This document shows, in pieces, positions 18,927 through 27,844 of a stretch of DNA of 64,000 nucleotides (within the stretch, counting starts at the first letter, position 1; each line of letters starts with the position of its first letter). Under the pieces are notes generated by a model, which searched no databases, had not been told where the DNA came from, and worked only from the letters and a program-made list of their open reading frames with translations. Origin of the DNA: Candidatus Poribacteria bacterium (GTDB lineage: Bacteria; Poribacteria; WGA-4E; PCPOR2b); assembly GCA_028819845.1 (NCBI GenBank), contig JAPPKS010000035.1, forward strand, positions 62,001-126,000, given 5' to 3'. The position numbers and the translations under genes are program-made.

Positions 18927-19706
18927 TTACGGTCTCGCTTTGAGTTTACCCCATGTGGTCGATACCTTCCCGGCGGGATTCACCCCGAACTCTATGTCCG
19001 AATTAAAGTTCTGTAGTACTTCGTCTGCAGTTAAGGCGCGATCATAAAGTCCGACTTCGTCAATGAAACCCTCCATTGACTCATCGAAATTCGTATTTGC
19101 GCCAATGACCCCCTGATTATTATTGGGTACGTTTGGCTTGAGGTGTAGATCTTTTTCAGCCACCACTTCCCCGTTCAAATACAGGGTATTGTGCAACTTT
19201 CCGTCATAGACAGCCGTGACATAGTGCCATTCGTCGAACGTCGTGATATCGGGGCCAAACGTATCAAAATTCGGGCCCCATTGCGTCATAAAGAGCCGAT
19301 CAGCCCTATTATGCCCAGTCCCAATGCCGAAACCTTCACCGCCAGGTCCCCTCCATTGCCCGTATGTAACAATATACTGAGACAATGGAGCACTGGATTC
19401 TCGTTTAAACCAAGCGGACCATGTCGTAGCCGCATTCCCATTTGGGAAACCTACGTTTTCAAAAAACACGGCATCGCGCCCAAAAAACTGCAGGGCTTTT
19501 CCGGATACGCCTTCAACAAATTTTGGGTTGCCTCTGATTGTCCCATGGTTTGGTCCAACCTCGTCCCGGATTTCGCCGCCCTTTTCTTCATCTAAACGCC
19601 AGTAGCTCACAAGCCCGTCTTCGACGATTTGGGCGCCCGCCGTATACCATGCCAGCGTGGCTAAACCGGCAACGGCGAAAAATATAGCGTACATTCTGTT
19701 TAACAT
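18927..19706 (-). CDS. Secreted LamG domain protein 2
   Basis: A paralog of the previous gene, 259 residues, in tandem with it and in the same direction, with a 244-bp spacer. It carries a signal peptide (about 1-25, ending AGAQ) and a single LamG domain starting GLVSYWRLDEE and ending GFIDEVGLYDRALTADEVLQNF. The C-terminal tail AGKVSTTWGKLKARP follows the same pattern as in protein 1 (AGK-x-ST/TT-W-x-K-x-K). A GGAGG-like site (GGGAGG, minus strand) precedes the ATG. It is a predicted cell-surface or periplasmic carbohydrate- or protein-binding protein; the ligand is unknown. Confidence 0.88.
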   Translation of the reverse strand: MLNRMYAIFFAVAGLATLAWYTAGAQIVEDGLVSYWRLDEEKGGEIRDEVGPNHGTIRGNPKFVEGVSGKALQFFGRDAVFFENVGFPNGNAATTWSAWFKRESSAPLSQYIVTYGQWRGPGGEGFGIGTGHNRADRLFMTQWGPNFDTFGPDITTFDEWHYVTAVYDGKLHNTLYLNGEVVAEKDLHLKPNVPNNNQGVIGANTNFDESMEGFIDEVGLYDRALTADEVLQNFNSDIEFGVNPAGKVSTTWGKLKARP

Positions 19707-20077
19707 TGTTTTACCTCCCGATTATGCGTTAAATAAAACCTCACACAAGGCAGAAAATTGGAATCACAAATACACCTAATCCTCCATCGGGATTTGGCTG
19801 ACACATGTTCATGCCTTGGACCAACGCGCTATATTTCTATAACTTAAATATAGCATGATTCGGAAAATATAACAACAGGAAATTCCGCGGCTGAAAGAAA
19901 TTGGTGCTAATGTGCCTCTGCTTTTGAAAACCGCAGTGTTTTTTTCTCGACAACAAATTGTCCTTTGTAGTAAACTAATTGAATTAAATATTCGATTAAC
20001 GCCAACTCTACTCAACGCGACGGTCGCCGCGTTACGTTCCAATAGGATGAGCTATCGCGGCGCGGAGAAAACTCACT
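19707..20077. other. Divergent intergenic region with an AT-rich hairpin
   Basis: This 371-bp spacer separates the minus-strand LamG gene from the plus-strand PhyH copy 3. It is AT-rich and contains a perfect 9-bp inverted repeat, GCTATATTT (19828-19836) and AAATATAGC (19846-19854). That could be an operator or cruciform in the divergent promoter region. No promoter boxes could be assigned with confidence. Confidence 0.45.
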
Positions 20078-20923
20078 ATGGAGAATACATACGACTGCGA
20101 ACCAACTCTGACGGACTCGCAGGTGCTGGAATTTTGTAGAAAGGGTTTCCTGATGCTGGAAGCTGTCGTTCCCGATGAAATCAACCGGCAGGTGGTTGAA
20201 TTTTTCGCAACGCAGCCGAGGGGAAGTAACGCCGCGACCATAGACGGGGTCGTCGAGAATGTGTTCCTAAATCCGCAGGCGGCGGGGGCGGCACGATCGC
20301 TATTGGGGAAAAATTTCACGTATCCATTTCACTTGGGCGAAGGACACCGCGCTGATTGCCCCATGCCCGCAGGTCCCTGGCATGTAGATGGCGGCGCCGT
20401 GTTCGGTCCCAAACTGGACAGTCTACTGGGATTCTACTATCCCCAGGACACGCCGCCCGAGCTCGGCCCGACCGAGCTGCTGCCGGGTTCTCATTTTCTC
20501 ATCGCCGACGGAATCCCTTCTATGGCGCATTACGGCAGCATTAAGGGCGCATTTTCCACCGCTGCCCCGGCAGGTTCTATCTTCTTATCCGCCTACACCG
20601 TTTGGCACCGCCGCACCGCATCCACCGTGAAGGCCGTCCGAAATCTGTCGAAGTATGGCTATACGAGAACTGTGCCGCCCGAGCGCGACTGGATTCGCGA
20701 GCCGGATTTCCAGCCCTCGCGTGCAAAAGGTCTGCCCGCAGGTCCCAACTATCACCGCGAATACCACCGCGCAATCAATGACGCCGCCGAGATGTTCTAC
20801 TGGTTGTGTGGGAAAGAGGAAGAATATCGCGTGTTAGCACAGTATAATCAGCCTGTTTTCTTGTCAGCGTACCACGACGTAAGGATTTCTCAATCAGTTA
20901 ATGAGCAAACTCGCCGGCCGTAG
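20078..20923 (+). CDS. Phytanoyl-CoA dioxygenase family protein (PhyH), copy 3
   Basis: The 281-residue Fe(II)/2-oxoglutarate dioxygenase is a close paralog of copy 1. The first 35 residues are nearly the same (NTYDCEPTLTDSQVLEFCRKG), and the order of motifs is conserved. Facial triad: WHVDGG (His and Asp) and a distal His in TVWHRRTAS, followed by Arg in AVRNLSKY. The usual Arg after the first His is Val in this copy (WHVD instead of WHRD). The gene overlaps the SUMF1-fold gene by 23 bp. Its substrate is unknown. Confidence 0.92.
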   Translation: MENTYDCEPTLTDSQVLEFCRKGFLMLEAVVPDEINRQVVEFFATQPRGSNAATIDGVVENVFLNPQAAGAARSLLGKNFTYPFHLGEGHRADCPMPAGPWHVDGGAVFGPKLDSLLGFYYPQDTPPELGPTELLPGSHFLIADGIPSMAHYGSIKGAFSTAAPAGSIFLSAYTVWHRRTASTVKAVRNLSKYGYTRTVPPERDWIREPDFQPSRAKGLPAGPNYHREYHRAINDAAEMFYWLCGKEEEYRVLAQYNQPVFLSAYHDVRISQSVNEQTRRP

Positions 20924-21938
20924 CTGCACCCGCCTGCATCGGCGGTGGCAGCGCCCGTTTCATTCAACCCTTCCCATGATATACCAGGCCTTCACAAGAT
21001 TCGTGACAAAAGTCGTCCATTGTATCCAGCCGCCTTTCTCCCCAACCCCGACCTCGCTGATTTCAATGCTAATGCTGTTAGTAACGGCAGTGTTCTTTGC
21101 CGCCAATATCGGAACTTATGGCGACGGTGCCGCAGAAGAACTGCCTGTGGAGATTACATCCCCGTCCGACGGAGCATTGATGCGCCTGGTTCCCGCCGGT
21201 GAGTTTCAAATGGGAGACCATTTCGATGACGGTGCTGACGACGACCTTCCCGTACACACGGTATATCTAGACGATTTTTACATGGATGTATATGAAGTGA
21301 CAAACGCCCAATACAAAAAATTCATGGAGGCTAAGGGTCACCGGGCGCCGCCGTATTGGAATGATTCACAATACAACCAACCCAATTACCCGGTCGTCGG
21401 TGTCAATTGGCATGACGCCGTCGCTTACGCCAAATGGGCGGGGAAGCAGCTTCCAACCGAAGCCCAGTGGGAAAAAGCCGCCCGAGGCGGGTTGGTGGGG
21501 AAACGTTACGTGTGGGGCGATTCGCCGACCCCGCCCCCAGGCGCTGGAAACTTGGCTGATGAAGCTGCAAAGAGAGCCTTTCCCAGTTGGACGGTCTTTG
21601 AAGGGTATGATGACGGTTTCGCGCGTACCGCCCCTGTTGGCAGTTTTTCGCCCAACGGCTACGGTTTGCACGATATGGCTGGAAATGTCTGGGAATGGTG
21701 TATGGATCAGTACCAAGCAGGTTACTATACCACCGGCCCAAAGAACAATCCGGTGGCTGGGGGGTTGCTCGACTTTGCGAACGGCTACCTCAGGGGCATA
21801 ACATCGGATCGTGTGTTGCGCGGCGCGTCTTGGTTCGATATTCCCATCCACCTGCCTGTGGCGCTCCGCCTAAACTACGACCCCTCGGACAACCAAAACT
21901 TCCGCGGGTTTCGCTGCACCGGACTTAATACCCCTTAG
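20901..21938 (+). CDS. SUMF1/FGE-fold protein lacking the FGE cysteines
   Basis: A protein of the formylglycine-generating-enzyme (SUMF1) fold. The domain (about residues 95-340) shows LVPAGEFQMGD, VTNAQYKKFMEA, WHDAVAYAKWAGKQLPTEAQWEKAARGG, MAGNVWEWCMD, DRVLRGASWFD and GFRC. The catalytic cysteine pair of true FGE, expected just after the RGASW segment, is missing (FDIPIHLPVALRL), so sulfatase activation is unlikely. The fold is also used by EgtB-type enzymes and many uncharacterised exported proteins. The N-terminus is uncertain: 20901 gives 345 residues and overlaps PhyH copy 3, while the ATG at 21066 starts a clean signal peptide (MLMLLVTAVFFAANIG). Export is likely. Confidence 0.85.
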   Translation: MSKLAGRSCTRLHRRWQRPFHSTLPMIYQAFTRFVTKVVHCIQPPFSPTPTSLISMLMLLVTAVFFAANIGTYGDGAAEELPVEITSPSDGALMRLVPAGEFQMGDHFDDGADDDLPVHTVYLDDFYMDVYEVTNAQYKKFMEAKGHRAPPYWNDSQYNQPNYPVVGVNWHDAVAYAKWAGKQLPTEAQWEKAARGGLVGKRYVWGDSPTPPPGAGNLADEAAKRAFPSWTVFEGYDDGFARTAPVGSFSPNGYGLHDMAGNVWEWCMDQYQAGYYTTGPKNNPVAGGLLDFANGYLRGITSDRVLRGASWFDIPIHLPVALRLNYDPSDNQNFRGFRCTGLNTP

Positions 21939-22013
21939 CGCCTTCTCATCGTCGCCGCGCAGCATGTGCTTGTCGAGGGTGGGATGGTTATTCTACAAAC
22001 TTATATTAAGACG

Positions 22014-22047
22014 AAAGCCGCAAATATCTGTAGATGCCAGCGGCTTT
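22014..22047 (+). terminator. Possible terminator hairpin after the SUMF1-fold gene
   Basis: Arms AAAGCCGC (22014-22021) and GCGGCTTT (22040-22047) enclose an 18-base loop about 75 bp past the stop codon. Only a short T stretch follows, so this is a weak call. The rest of the 312-bp spacer up to fumC shows nothing else. Confidence 0.4.
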
Positions 22048-22250
22048 ATCTGTTTCCGTATCCGAAACTTACTCCCCAAGACAACGTGCCCAAACGAGTT
22101 TACATCCCGTGATGTCCTCGCCATACTATTGACGAATATAACCGGTTTATGCTCCGCAGAGATTCTTCTTGCTTTACCAAAGCATAGCTAAAGCGACACG
22201 GTTACGGAGGTTCTTAGCGGCATTGAAATAGAGGTGAATTAGAGAGATAG

Positions 22251-23651
22251 ATGCACACGCGACTCGAGACAGACAGTCTGGGCAAAGTTGAAATTCCTGC
22301 GGATCGGTACTGGGGAGCGCAAACCCAACGCTCACTTCACAATTTTAAGATCGGCGGTGAGCGATTCCCGCGCGAGATGATTCGGGCGCTTGGAATCGTG
22401 AAGTATGCCGCCGCTGAAGTAAACACCCAATTGGGGGAATTGGAACAAGCCAAAGCGGAAGTTATCATGGCAGCCGCTCAAGAGGTGATTGACGGTACAC
22501 TTGATGACCATTTTCCCCTTGTCGTCTGGCAAGCCGGCAACGGCGCTCAGACGAATATAAACGTCAACGAAGTGATTGCCAACCGGGCGATTGAGCTGCT
22601 GGGCGGGGTTTTGGGCAGTAACAATCCCATCAATCCGAACCGCCATGTTAACAGGTCTCAGTCGTCCAATGACTCGTTTCCAACCGCTATCCACGTTGCC
22701 ATGGTGGAGAGTATTCACCATCGGCTTATTCCCGCAGTGGCACGTTTGGAGAATGCGCTTGCCAACCAAGCCGAAGCCTTCAAAGACATCGTGAAGATTG
22801 GGCGCACACACCTGCAAGATGCAACCCCGCTAACGCTCGGGCAAGAGTTCTCAGGATACGCATCCCAGTTGACTCATGCGCTCCACACCATAGATGACTG
22901 CCTCGCTCATCTTTATGAATTACCGATTGGCGGCACCGCAGTCGGCACCGGTGCAAACTCCCGTCCCGAATTCGCGGTAAATGCTGCGGCGTCAATAGCA
23001 AGGCTTACCGGCCTCCCTTTTGTAACGGCGCCCAATAAGTTTGAAGCCCTTGCTGCACGAGATGCTGTTGTCGAAGCCAGCGGCGCGTTCAAAACGCTGG
23101 CGTGTTCGCTCAATAAGATTGCAAACGACATCCGGTGGCTGGCGAGCGGCCCGCACTGCGGAATTGGAGAACTTATCCTGCCGGCAGATGGATTGGCAAG
23201 TTCCATTATGCCGGGCAAGGCCAATCCAACGCAGTGCGAAGCAATGACTATGGTTTGCGCGCAGGTTATCGGAAACGATACCACCATCGCCGTAGCCGGC
23301 GCTTCCGGCAACTTTGAACTAAATGCGTTTATGCCCGTAATCGCTTTTAACGCCTTGCAGTCAATTCGCCTTTTGGGCGACGTTTGCAACTCATTCGCCC
23401 AAAACTGTGTGCACGGCATTCGTCCGAACTTACACAAAATCAATAGTTATCTGAACGACTCCCTTATGCTCGTAACCGCGCTCTCGCCCAAAATTGGCTG
23501 CGGCAACGCCGCACTCGTAGCGAAAACCGCACACACAGAAGGCAAAACGTTGCGGCAGGTTGCCCTCGAACTGAACCTCTTGACCGCCGCAGAATTCGAT
23601 CAAACTGTCGTACCCAGTAAAATGACTGCTCCAAACGTGAAGGCGGATTAG
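22251..23651 (+). CDS. fumC: Class II fumarate hydratase
   Basis: FumC reversibly hydrates fumarate to L-malate in the citric acid cycle. It is an iron-independent homotetramer of the aspartase/fumarase superfamily. The 466-residue protein has the normal length (E. coli 467). N-terminal [23 protein letters not shown] and the superfamily signature [14 protein letters not shown] (about residues 318-331) are diagnostic; the common Val of GKVNP is Ala here. Substrate-site motifs [20 protein letters not shown] and [11 protein letters not shown] are intact. It stands alone, with gaps on both sides. Confidence 0.96.
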   Translation: MHTRLETDSLGKVEIPADRYWGAQTQRSLHNFKIGGERFPREMIRALGIVKYAAAEVNTQLGELEQAKAEVIMAAAQEVIDGTLDDHFPLVVWQAGNGAQTNINVNEVIANRAIELLGGVLGSNNPINPNRHVNRSQSSNDSFPTAIHVAMVESIHHRLIPAVARLENALANQAEAFKDIVKIGRTHLQDATPLTLGQEFSGYASQLTHALHTIDDCLAHLYELPIGGTAVGTGANSRPEFAVNAAASIARLTGLPFVTAPNKFEALAARDAVVEASGAFKTLACSLNKIANDIRWLASGPHCGIGELILPADGLASSIMPGKANPTQCEAMTMVCAQVIGNDTTIAVAGASGNFELNAFMPVIAFNALQSIRLLGDVCNSFAQNCVHGIRPNLHKINSYLNDSLMLVTALSPKIGCGNAALVAKTAHTEGKTLRQVALELNLLTAAEFDQTVVPSKMTAPNVKAD

Positions 23652-23661
23652 CTCTTAACCG

Positions 23662-23690
23662 CTGTTCCTCTTCGGCGCGCAACGGAACAG
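23662..23690 (+). terminator. Possible terminator hairpin after fumC
   Basis: A 7-bp stem CTGTTCC (23662-23668) / GGAACAG (23684-23690) lies 10 bp after the fumC stop, with only a short T stretch at 23698-23701. Weak candidate. Confidence 0.35.
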
Positions 23691-23827
23691 TCCGGCATTT
23701 TCATGAATTCTGCCGAGAACACTTACATATATAAATTCAATTTTTGAAGGGTTGTCTGAGTGATGTTTATCAGTAATTTAGCAATACTAAACCGAACCCG
23801 CAAGGGTACAAATTGAGGAGATCTAAC

Positions 23828-24094
23828 ATGGCTGAGCACGATAGAAAAACGATAGCGGTAACTGTTGCATTTTTCACGAATGCCATAGCTGAAGAGGAGG
23901 GTAAAGTACTTCCGAAACACGCTTGGACTCAAGGGGATGCATACCTACAAAAAAACACCCTGCACGGAATTAAAGGCACAAAGAGTAAGTTTAATTCATT
24001 GCTAGAGTTGACAAAGGCAATCGATGACGTTCTCATTGACGGGGAAATCGTTTTGCATACAACGGGGAATATGAAAAAGTATTTTGAACAATAA
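23828..24094 (+). CDS. Small protein of unknown function
   Basis: An 88-residue protein that I do not recognise. The ATG at 23828 follows a strong GAGGAG (23815-23820), which supports translation; an in-frame TTG at 23813 is less likely. The sequence is charged and mostly helical, with TVAFFTNAIAEEEGKVLPKHAW, a basic middle (KGTKSKFNSL) and LLELTKAIDDVLIDGEIVLHTTG. It has no signal or membrane segment. Its leader (about 23791-23830) is partly repeated before the broken frame at 24136, which suggests a local duplication. It lies just upstream of a toxin-antitoxin pair. Confidence 0.65.
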   Translation: MAEHDRKTIAVTVAFFTNAIAEEEGKVLPKHAWTQGDAYLQKNTLHGIKGTKSKFNSLLELTKAIDDVLIDGEIVLHTTGNMKKYFEQ

Positions 24095-24135
24095 CCGAAA
24101 AGCCGCAAAGGTACAGACCGAGGCGAGATTTCAAC

Positions 24136-24343
24136 ATGAACGACAAATTTCAAAAAAAATTTCAGAAATAGAGCGTGTGATTCAGATGCCTTGTCAATTT
24201 TGCCCATAGACGAACACTTTAGCCTAAAGGTGAAGGGAAATTTTTTTTACGACTCCACAAAAATTCACGTTTTTGAGAATTACTCCGGAAGGCATCTAGT
24301 TTCGCTCAGAATCAATCCGCGCATAATTCAAGAACTCAACTAA
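24136..24343 (+). pseudogene. Broken small reading frame, unidentified
   Basis: A small coding-looking stretch of roughly 65-70 codons, with a leader resembling that of the gene at 23828 and apparently carrying about one break. Its family is not recognised. It is treated here as a fossil and not described further. Confidence 0.4.
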
Positions 24344-24345
24344 AC

Positions 24346-24374
24346 TTGACAACTTGACGTTTGTTCTGTATAAT
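24346..24374 (+). promoter_or_regulatory. Consensus sigma-70 promoter of the toxin-antitoxin operon
   Basis: TTGACA (24346-24351) and TATAAT (24369-24374) are both perfect consensus boxes with the ideal 17-bp spacer. The implied transcription start is near 24381, just in front of the inverted repeat at 24383-24414 and the Panacea gene at 24436. Confidence 0.85.
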
Positions 24375-24382
24375 AAAGTCGC

Positions 24383-24414
24383 CGTCAGGTGTGTTTTGAA
24401 TTTGTTACCTGACG
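24383..24414 (+). promoter_or_regulatory. Operator-like inverted repeat in the toxin-antitoxin leader
   Basis: Arms CGTCAGGT (24383-24390) and ACCTGACG (24407-24414) are separated by 16 bases, immediately downstream of the -10 box. The location fits an autoregulatory operator for the antitoxin-toxin complex, or a leader hairpin. AAATGGAGG follows as the ribosome-binding site. Confidence 0.6.
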
Positions 24415-24435
24415 CTTAAAAAATGGAGGTCAATT

Positions 24436-24978
24436 ATGTCGAACGTTTTCGATGTTGCGTCATACATTTTGCATTGCAATGGTGAGATGACCACATTGAA
24501 ACTTCAAAAATTGGTGTATTATTGTCAAGCGTGGTCATTAGTTTGGGACGAAGAACCTTTGTTCGATGAAGAAATTCAAGCATGGGCAAATGGACCTGTA
24601 GTACCAGCTCTCTTTTATGAACACCAAGGACATTTCAAAATAAAGAATTTGGAAAAAGGAAAACCGCTCAATTTGACTGAAGAACAGAAATTAACGGTTG
24701 ACCGCGTGTTAGACCATTACGGGCATAACCCCGCTTCGTGGTTAGTAAGCCTTTCTCATTCAGAAGCCCCATGGAAAAAATCTTGGTATGATGTGCCATT
24801 GTCTGAACGGGGACGGGCAACAATTACACTAGACTCCATGGCGAATTACTTTAGTAGTCTATTACAAACAGACGCCCAAGCATGGATAGACACTGCAGAA
24901 ATTTTAGCCCAGCCCACAGATGAGGATATTGTGCCGTGGCACGAAATCAAGAAGGAGTTCGACATTCGTACGTCTTAA
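24436..24978 (+). CDS. Panacea-domain (DUF4065, SocA-like) antitoxin
   Basis: The 180-residue protein carries the Panacea/DUF4065 domain (SocA/GepA family), a broadly used antitoxin module paired with many toxin types. The hallmark N-terminal segment is clear: DVASYILHCNGEMTTLKLQKLVYYCQAWSL, then AWANGPVVPALFYEH. An EAPWKKSWYDVP-type segment follows near residue 115. The C-terminal part (about 140-180) is variable, as expected for the toxin-matching region. It is the first gene of a two-gene operon with a consensus promoter, an operator-like repeat, GGAGG before the ATG, and a 43-bp overlap with the downstream gene. The overlap is the usual arrangement for tight coupling of antitoxin and toxin synthesis. 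Confidence 0.9.
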   Translation: MSNVFDVASYILHCNGEMTTLKLQKLVYYCQAWSLVWDEEPLFDEEIQAWANGPVVPALFYEHQGHFKIKNLEKGKPLNLTEEQKLTVDRVLDHYGHNPASWLVSLSHSEAPWKKSWYDVPLSERGRATITLDSMANYFSSLLQTDAQAWIDTAEILAQPTDEDIVPWHEIKKEFDIRTS

Positions 24979-25250
24979 GCAGCAAAGCACAAAGCGAATT
25001 CAAGCGCTTAAGTAACGCTGTGAAATTGATCATGGAAGAAGTTTTTGACATCTTATCGGAAAACCCTGCCTTAGGTGACAACCTGAAGGGCAAATTAGAG
25101 GGTTTGCGATCATATCATGTGGATGCGAATGGCGTCCCGTATAGAGTTGTCTATCGGGCAAATTTGGGATCAGATGGAAATGAAGTCAAAATCGAACACA
25201 TAGGAACCCGAAACGATTTTTATAAGAAACTTAGTCGCAGACGGAGATAG
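24936..25250 (+). CDS. RelE/ParE-superfamily toxin
   Basis: The 104-residue basic protein fits the RelE/ParE fold: an N-terminal helical hairpin (SSKAQSEFKRLSNAVKLIMEEVFDILSENP) and then strands with LEGLRSYHVDANGVPYRVVYRAN and a final IEHIGTRNDFYKKL. The Arg/Tyr-rich strand and the I-x-x-I-G-x-R-x-x-x-Y-K ending are typical of this superfamily. RelE members cleave mRNA on the ribosome and ParE members act on gyrase; which applies here cannot be told. GTG at 24936 is the only reasonable start and lies inside the antitoxin gene. It ends 64 bp before a strong terminator. Confidence 0.85.
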   Translation: MARNQEGVRHSYVLSSKAQSEFKRLSNAVKLIMEEVFDILSENPALGDNLKGKLEGLRSYHVDANGVPYRVVYRANLGSDGNEVKIEHIGTRNDFYKKLSRRRR

Positions 25251-25684
25251 AAGGCAGAATTGCGCCTGAACGACGTTTGTACGCTATATAATTCTAGCAT
25301 ATTGAAATACCTTGCCGAGGGCATTTCGCTCTCGGCTTTTTTGTGCCAATTCGTATAAACTAACGATGGTATGGTTTTGACACTGAAATCTATAATCAGG
25401 TATAATATGCCCGTTAATCTGAATTTGACAACAAAGCTTCGTCTATGGGCATGCCATATCGAGAACATGGCCAATCTGTATCAGTTACAGTGAAATCAAG
25501 CGTATGAGTTGGAGAATAGATGACAACTGGCTTCAACGGAGAGTTTCCAATGTTGCCAATCCACAAGGTGCAGCCGCCCGATTTTACGAAAAGTGTCAGT
25601 CTATAAGAGCATGTATTGCAGACGCAGGTTTGGAGGCATTTTTATTGAACCCGACAAAATTTAACCAGAAAGGAATATCACCGA
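25251..25684. other. Spacer between the toxin-antitoxin pair and transketolase
   Basis: It contains the terminator at 25314-25342 and otherwise no supported gene. The open frame at 25504-25728 has no ribosome-binding site and overlaps the transketolase start. AAAGGA at 25669-25674 serves transketolase. Confidence 0.5.
25314..25342 (+). terminator. Strong rho-independent terminator of the toxin-antitoxin operon
   Basis: A 9-bp stem, GCCGAGGGC (25314-25322) with GCTCTCGGC (25328-25336), includes one G-T pair and a 5-base loop, and is followed directly by six T (25337-25342). This is a textbook intrinsic terminator. Confidence 0.92.
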
Positions 25685-27529
25685 ATGACCCAAGACCTAA
25701 GGGCGTTTCTGAAGCAAAAAGCCGATAATTTACGCATCCACTCAATCATATCTACATCTGAAGCCGCATCCGGCCATCCAACGACGTGTATGTCAGCCGC
25801 AGATATCGTTGCCACGCTCTTTTTTCACGCCATGCGTTATGATCGTCATAATCCGCATAACCTAAACAACGACCGCTTCATCTTGTCAAAAGGCCATGCT
25901 GCACCGCTGCTCTACGCGGCTTGGGCAGAGGCAGGCATTATCTCTGTTGACAATCTGCTCGATCTGCGCCGAATTGACAGCGACCTCGAAGGCCACCCCA
26001 CCCCGCGCCTGGATTGGGTCGATGTGGCAACCGGATCGTTGGGGCAAGGCCTGTCCATTGGTGTTGGGATGGCGCTTAACGGGAAATTCTTGGACAAATC
26101 CGATTACCGCGTATATGTCCTCATGGGCGATGGCGAATCGGCTGAAGGCGGCGTCTGGGAAGCGGTCGCGTTGGCGTCGTACTATAAACTCAACAACTTA
26201 ATTGGTATTGTTGATGTCAACGGAAGAGGACAGAGCGGACCCACCATGTACGGGTTCGACATTGATTCTTATTGCCGCCGCTTTGAATCGTTCGGTTGGA
26301 ACACAATCGCCATTGACGGACATAATCTTGACGACATTTTGTCCGCGTTAGACAGTGCGAAAGCGTCGGCAATTCAGCCGACGATGATTGTCGCAAAGAC
26401 TATCAAAGGTAAAGGCGTCTCATTTGTTGAAGACAAAGAGGGTTGGCACGGAAAAGCCATTCCCAAAGGCGAACAACTTGATGCAGCACTCGATGAACTT
26501 GGTCCGCTCGGTTCAAATGGCGGATTTCAAATTGAAACGCCGGCTGTACCCTCAAATCAAGCCGCTGCCGAGATGCGAGAGGTCGCACCGCCCGACTATC
26601 GGATTGGCGAAGACGTCGCATCCCGTAGTGGATACGGGGCAGGTCTCGCAAAGTTGGGAGATGCAAACCCGCAGGTCGTGGCGCTGGATGCGGATGTCAA
26701 AAATTCCACATACGCCGAACAATTCATGGAAAAGCACGGCAACCGGTATTTTGAAATGTTTATCGCGGAGCAGAACCTCGTCGGTTCGGGAATTGGACTG
26801 TCAAAGTGCGGAAAGGTGCCGTTTGTATCCAGCTTCGCGGCATTTCTGACCCGATCGGCGGATCAGATTCGCATGTCTGCAATTTCCCAAGCGAATATCA
26901 AATACGCTGGCTCCCATGCCGGCATCTCTATCGGCGAAGACGGCCCATCGCAAATGGGTTTGGAGGATTTGGCGATGTTCCGCACCCTCCCCGGATCGGT
27001 TGTCCTCTATCCGAGCGACGCAGTCGCAGCCGAGCGCTTAGTCGTTGAAGCCGCGCGGCATGAAGGCATCGTCTATATCCGTACATCGCGCCCCAAAACC
27101 CCCGTAATCTATGCAAGCGACGAACACTTCCCCATCGGAGGCAGCAAGACCCTTCGTGAAGATTCGAACGATGTAGCCACTGTTGTTGCGGCTGGTGTTA
27201 CACTCAATGAAGCGCTAAAAGCCTACGATCAGCTCAAATCAGAAGGCATCTCCATTCGCGTCATCGATCTCTACTCTGTCAAGCCCGTTGATACCGAATC
27301 TCTCCTACGCGCCGCCGCTGTCACGAATAATACGCTAATCACGGTCGAAGACCACTACCGTGAGGGCGGAATTGGCGACGCCGTCCTCGACGCAGTCGCT
27401 TCCTGCGGAGTTAAAGTTCACAAACTCGCCGTTACCAGCCTTCCCCGATCCGGAAAACCCGATGAACTCATGGAGCAGCACGGCATCAGCGCCGCATCCA
27501 TCGTTCGCAAAGTGAGGGAGACTATCTAA
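25685..27529 (+). CDS. tkt: Transketolase (single-chain, short type)
   Basis: Transketolase moves two-carbon units between sugar phosphates in the pentose phosphate pathway, with thiamine diphosphate and Mg2+. At 614 residues the protein is nearer the animal-type enzyme (about 620) than the roughly 665-residue E. coli type. The ThDP motif GDGESAEG to IVDVNGRGQSG starts near residue 147; SKGHAAPLLY (about 68) supplies a conserved His. The pyrimidine-binding domain starts near 305 (SRSGYGAGLAKLGD) and includes MFIAEQNLVGSGIGLSKCG with the catalytic Glu. The C-terminal domain (about 485-614) ends with VTSLPRSGKPDELMEQHGI. AAAGGA precedes the ATG. It stands alone and a terminator-like hairpin follows. 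Confidence 0.94.
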   Translation: MTQDLRAFLKQKADNLRIHSIISTSEAASGHPTTCMSAADIVATLFFHAMRYDRHNPHNLNNDRFILSKGHAAPLLYAAWAEAGIISVDNLLDLRRIDSDLEGHPTPRLDWVDVATGSLGQGLSIGVGMALNGKFLDKSDYRVYVLMGDGESAEGGVWEAVALASYYKLNNLIGIVDVNGRGQSGPTMYGFDIDSYCRRFESFGWNTIAIDGHNLDDILSALDSAKASAIQPTMIVAKTIKGKGVSFVEDKEGWHGKAIPKGEQLDAALDELGPLGSNGGFQIETPAVPSNQAAAEMREVAPPDYRIGEDVASRSGYGAGLAKLGDANPQVVALDADVKNSTYAEQFMEKHGNRYFEMFIAEQNLVGSGIGLSKCGKVPFVSSFAAFLTRSADQIRMSAISQANIKYAGSHAGISIGEDGPSQMGLEDLAMFRTLPGSVVLYPSDAVAAERLVVEAARHEGIVYIRTSRPKTPVIYASDEHFPIGGSKTLREDSNDVATVVAAGVTLNEALKAYDQLKSEGISIRVIDLYSVKPVDTESLLRAAAVTNNTLITVEDHYREGGIGDAVLDAVASCGVKVHKLAVTSLPRSGKPDELMEQHGISAASIVRKVRETI

Positions 27530-27548
27530 TCAGGTAACAATCCCGCCC

Positions 27549-27581
27549 AAACCGAGATTTTTCTTGAAATCTCGGTTTCTT
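27549..27581 (+). terminator. Terminator hairpin after transketolase
   Basis: Perfect 12-bp arms AAACCGAGATTT (27549-27560) and AAATCTCGGTTT (27567-27578) with a 6-base loop lie 20 bp after the stop codon and are followed by TCTT. A second small hairpin, CTCCCCC/GGGGGAG, is at 27664-27684 in the same gene-free stretch (27530-27844). Confidence 0.65.
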
Positions 27582-27844
27582 AAACTTGAATCCAATCCCT
27601 AGTTTTCGTTGATGTGAATCAGCCGATCGAATAACGAAAAATCTACCGAACGAATGTAAAATCCTCCCCCTTGATAAGGGGGAGTTAGAGGGGGTCAGGT
27701 TTTTGTAGGTTGGGTAGAGGGCAGTGACCCCAATTGTTTGGACACGAAATTGTTGATGTTAAGAAGGTATTTTGAAGTTTAGGTCTCGCATACAACTATG
27801 TTAGTGCTGCGTAATTGATTCAAGATGGAATTCCGGTTTGAGTT

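Noticed and set aside
25504-25728. A 74-codon frame before transketolase
   Set aside because: No ribosome-binding site, random-looking composition, and it overlaps the transketolase start.
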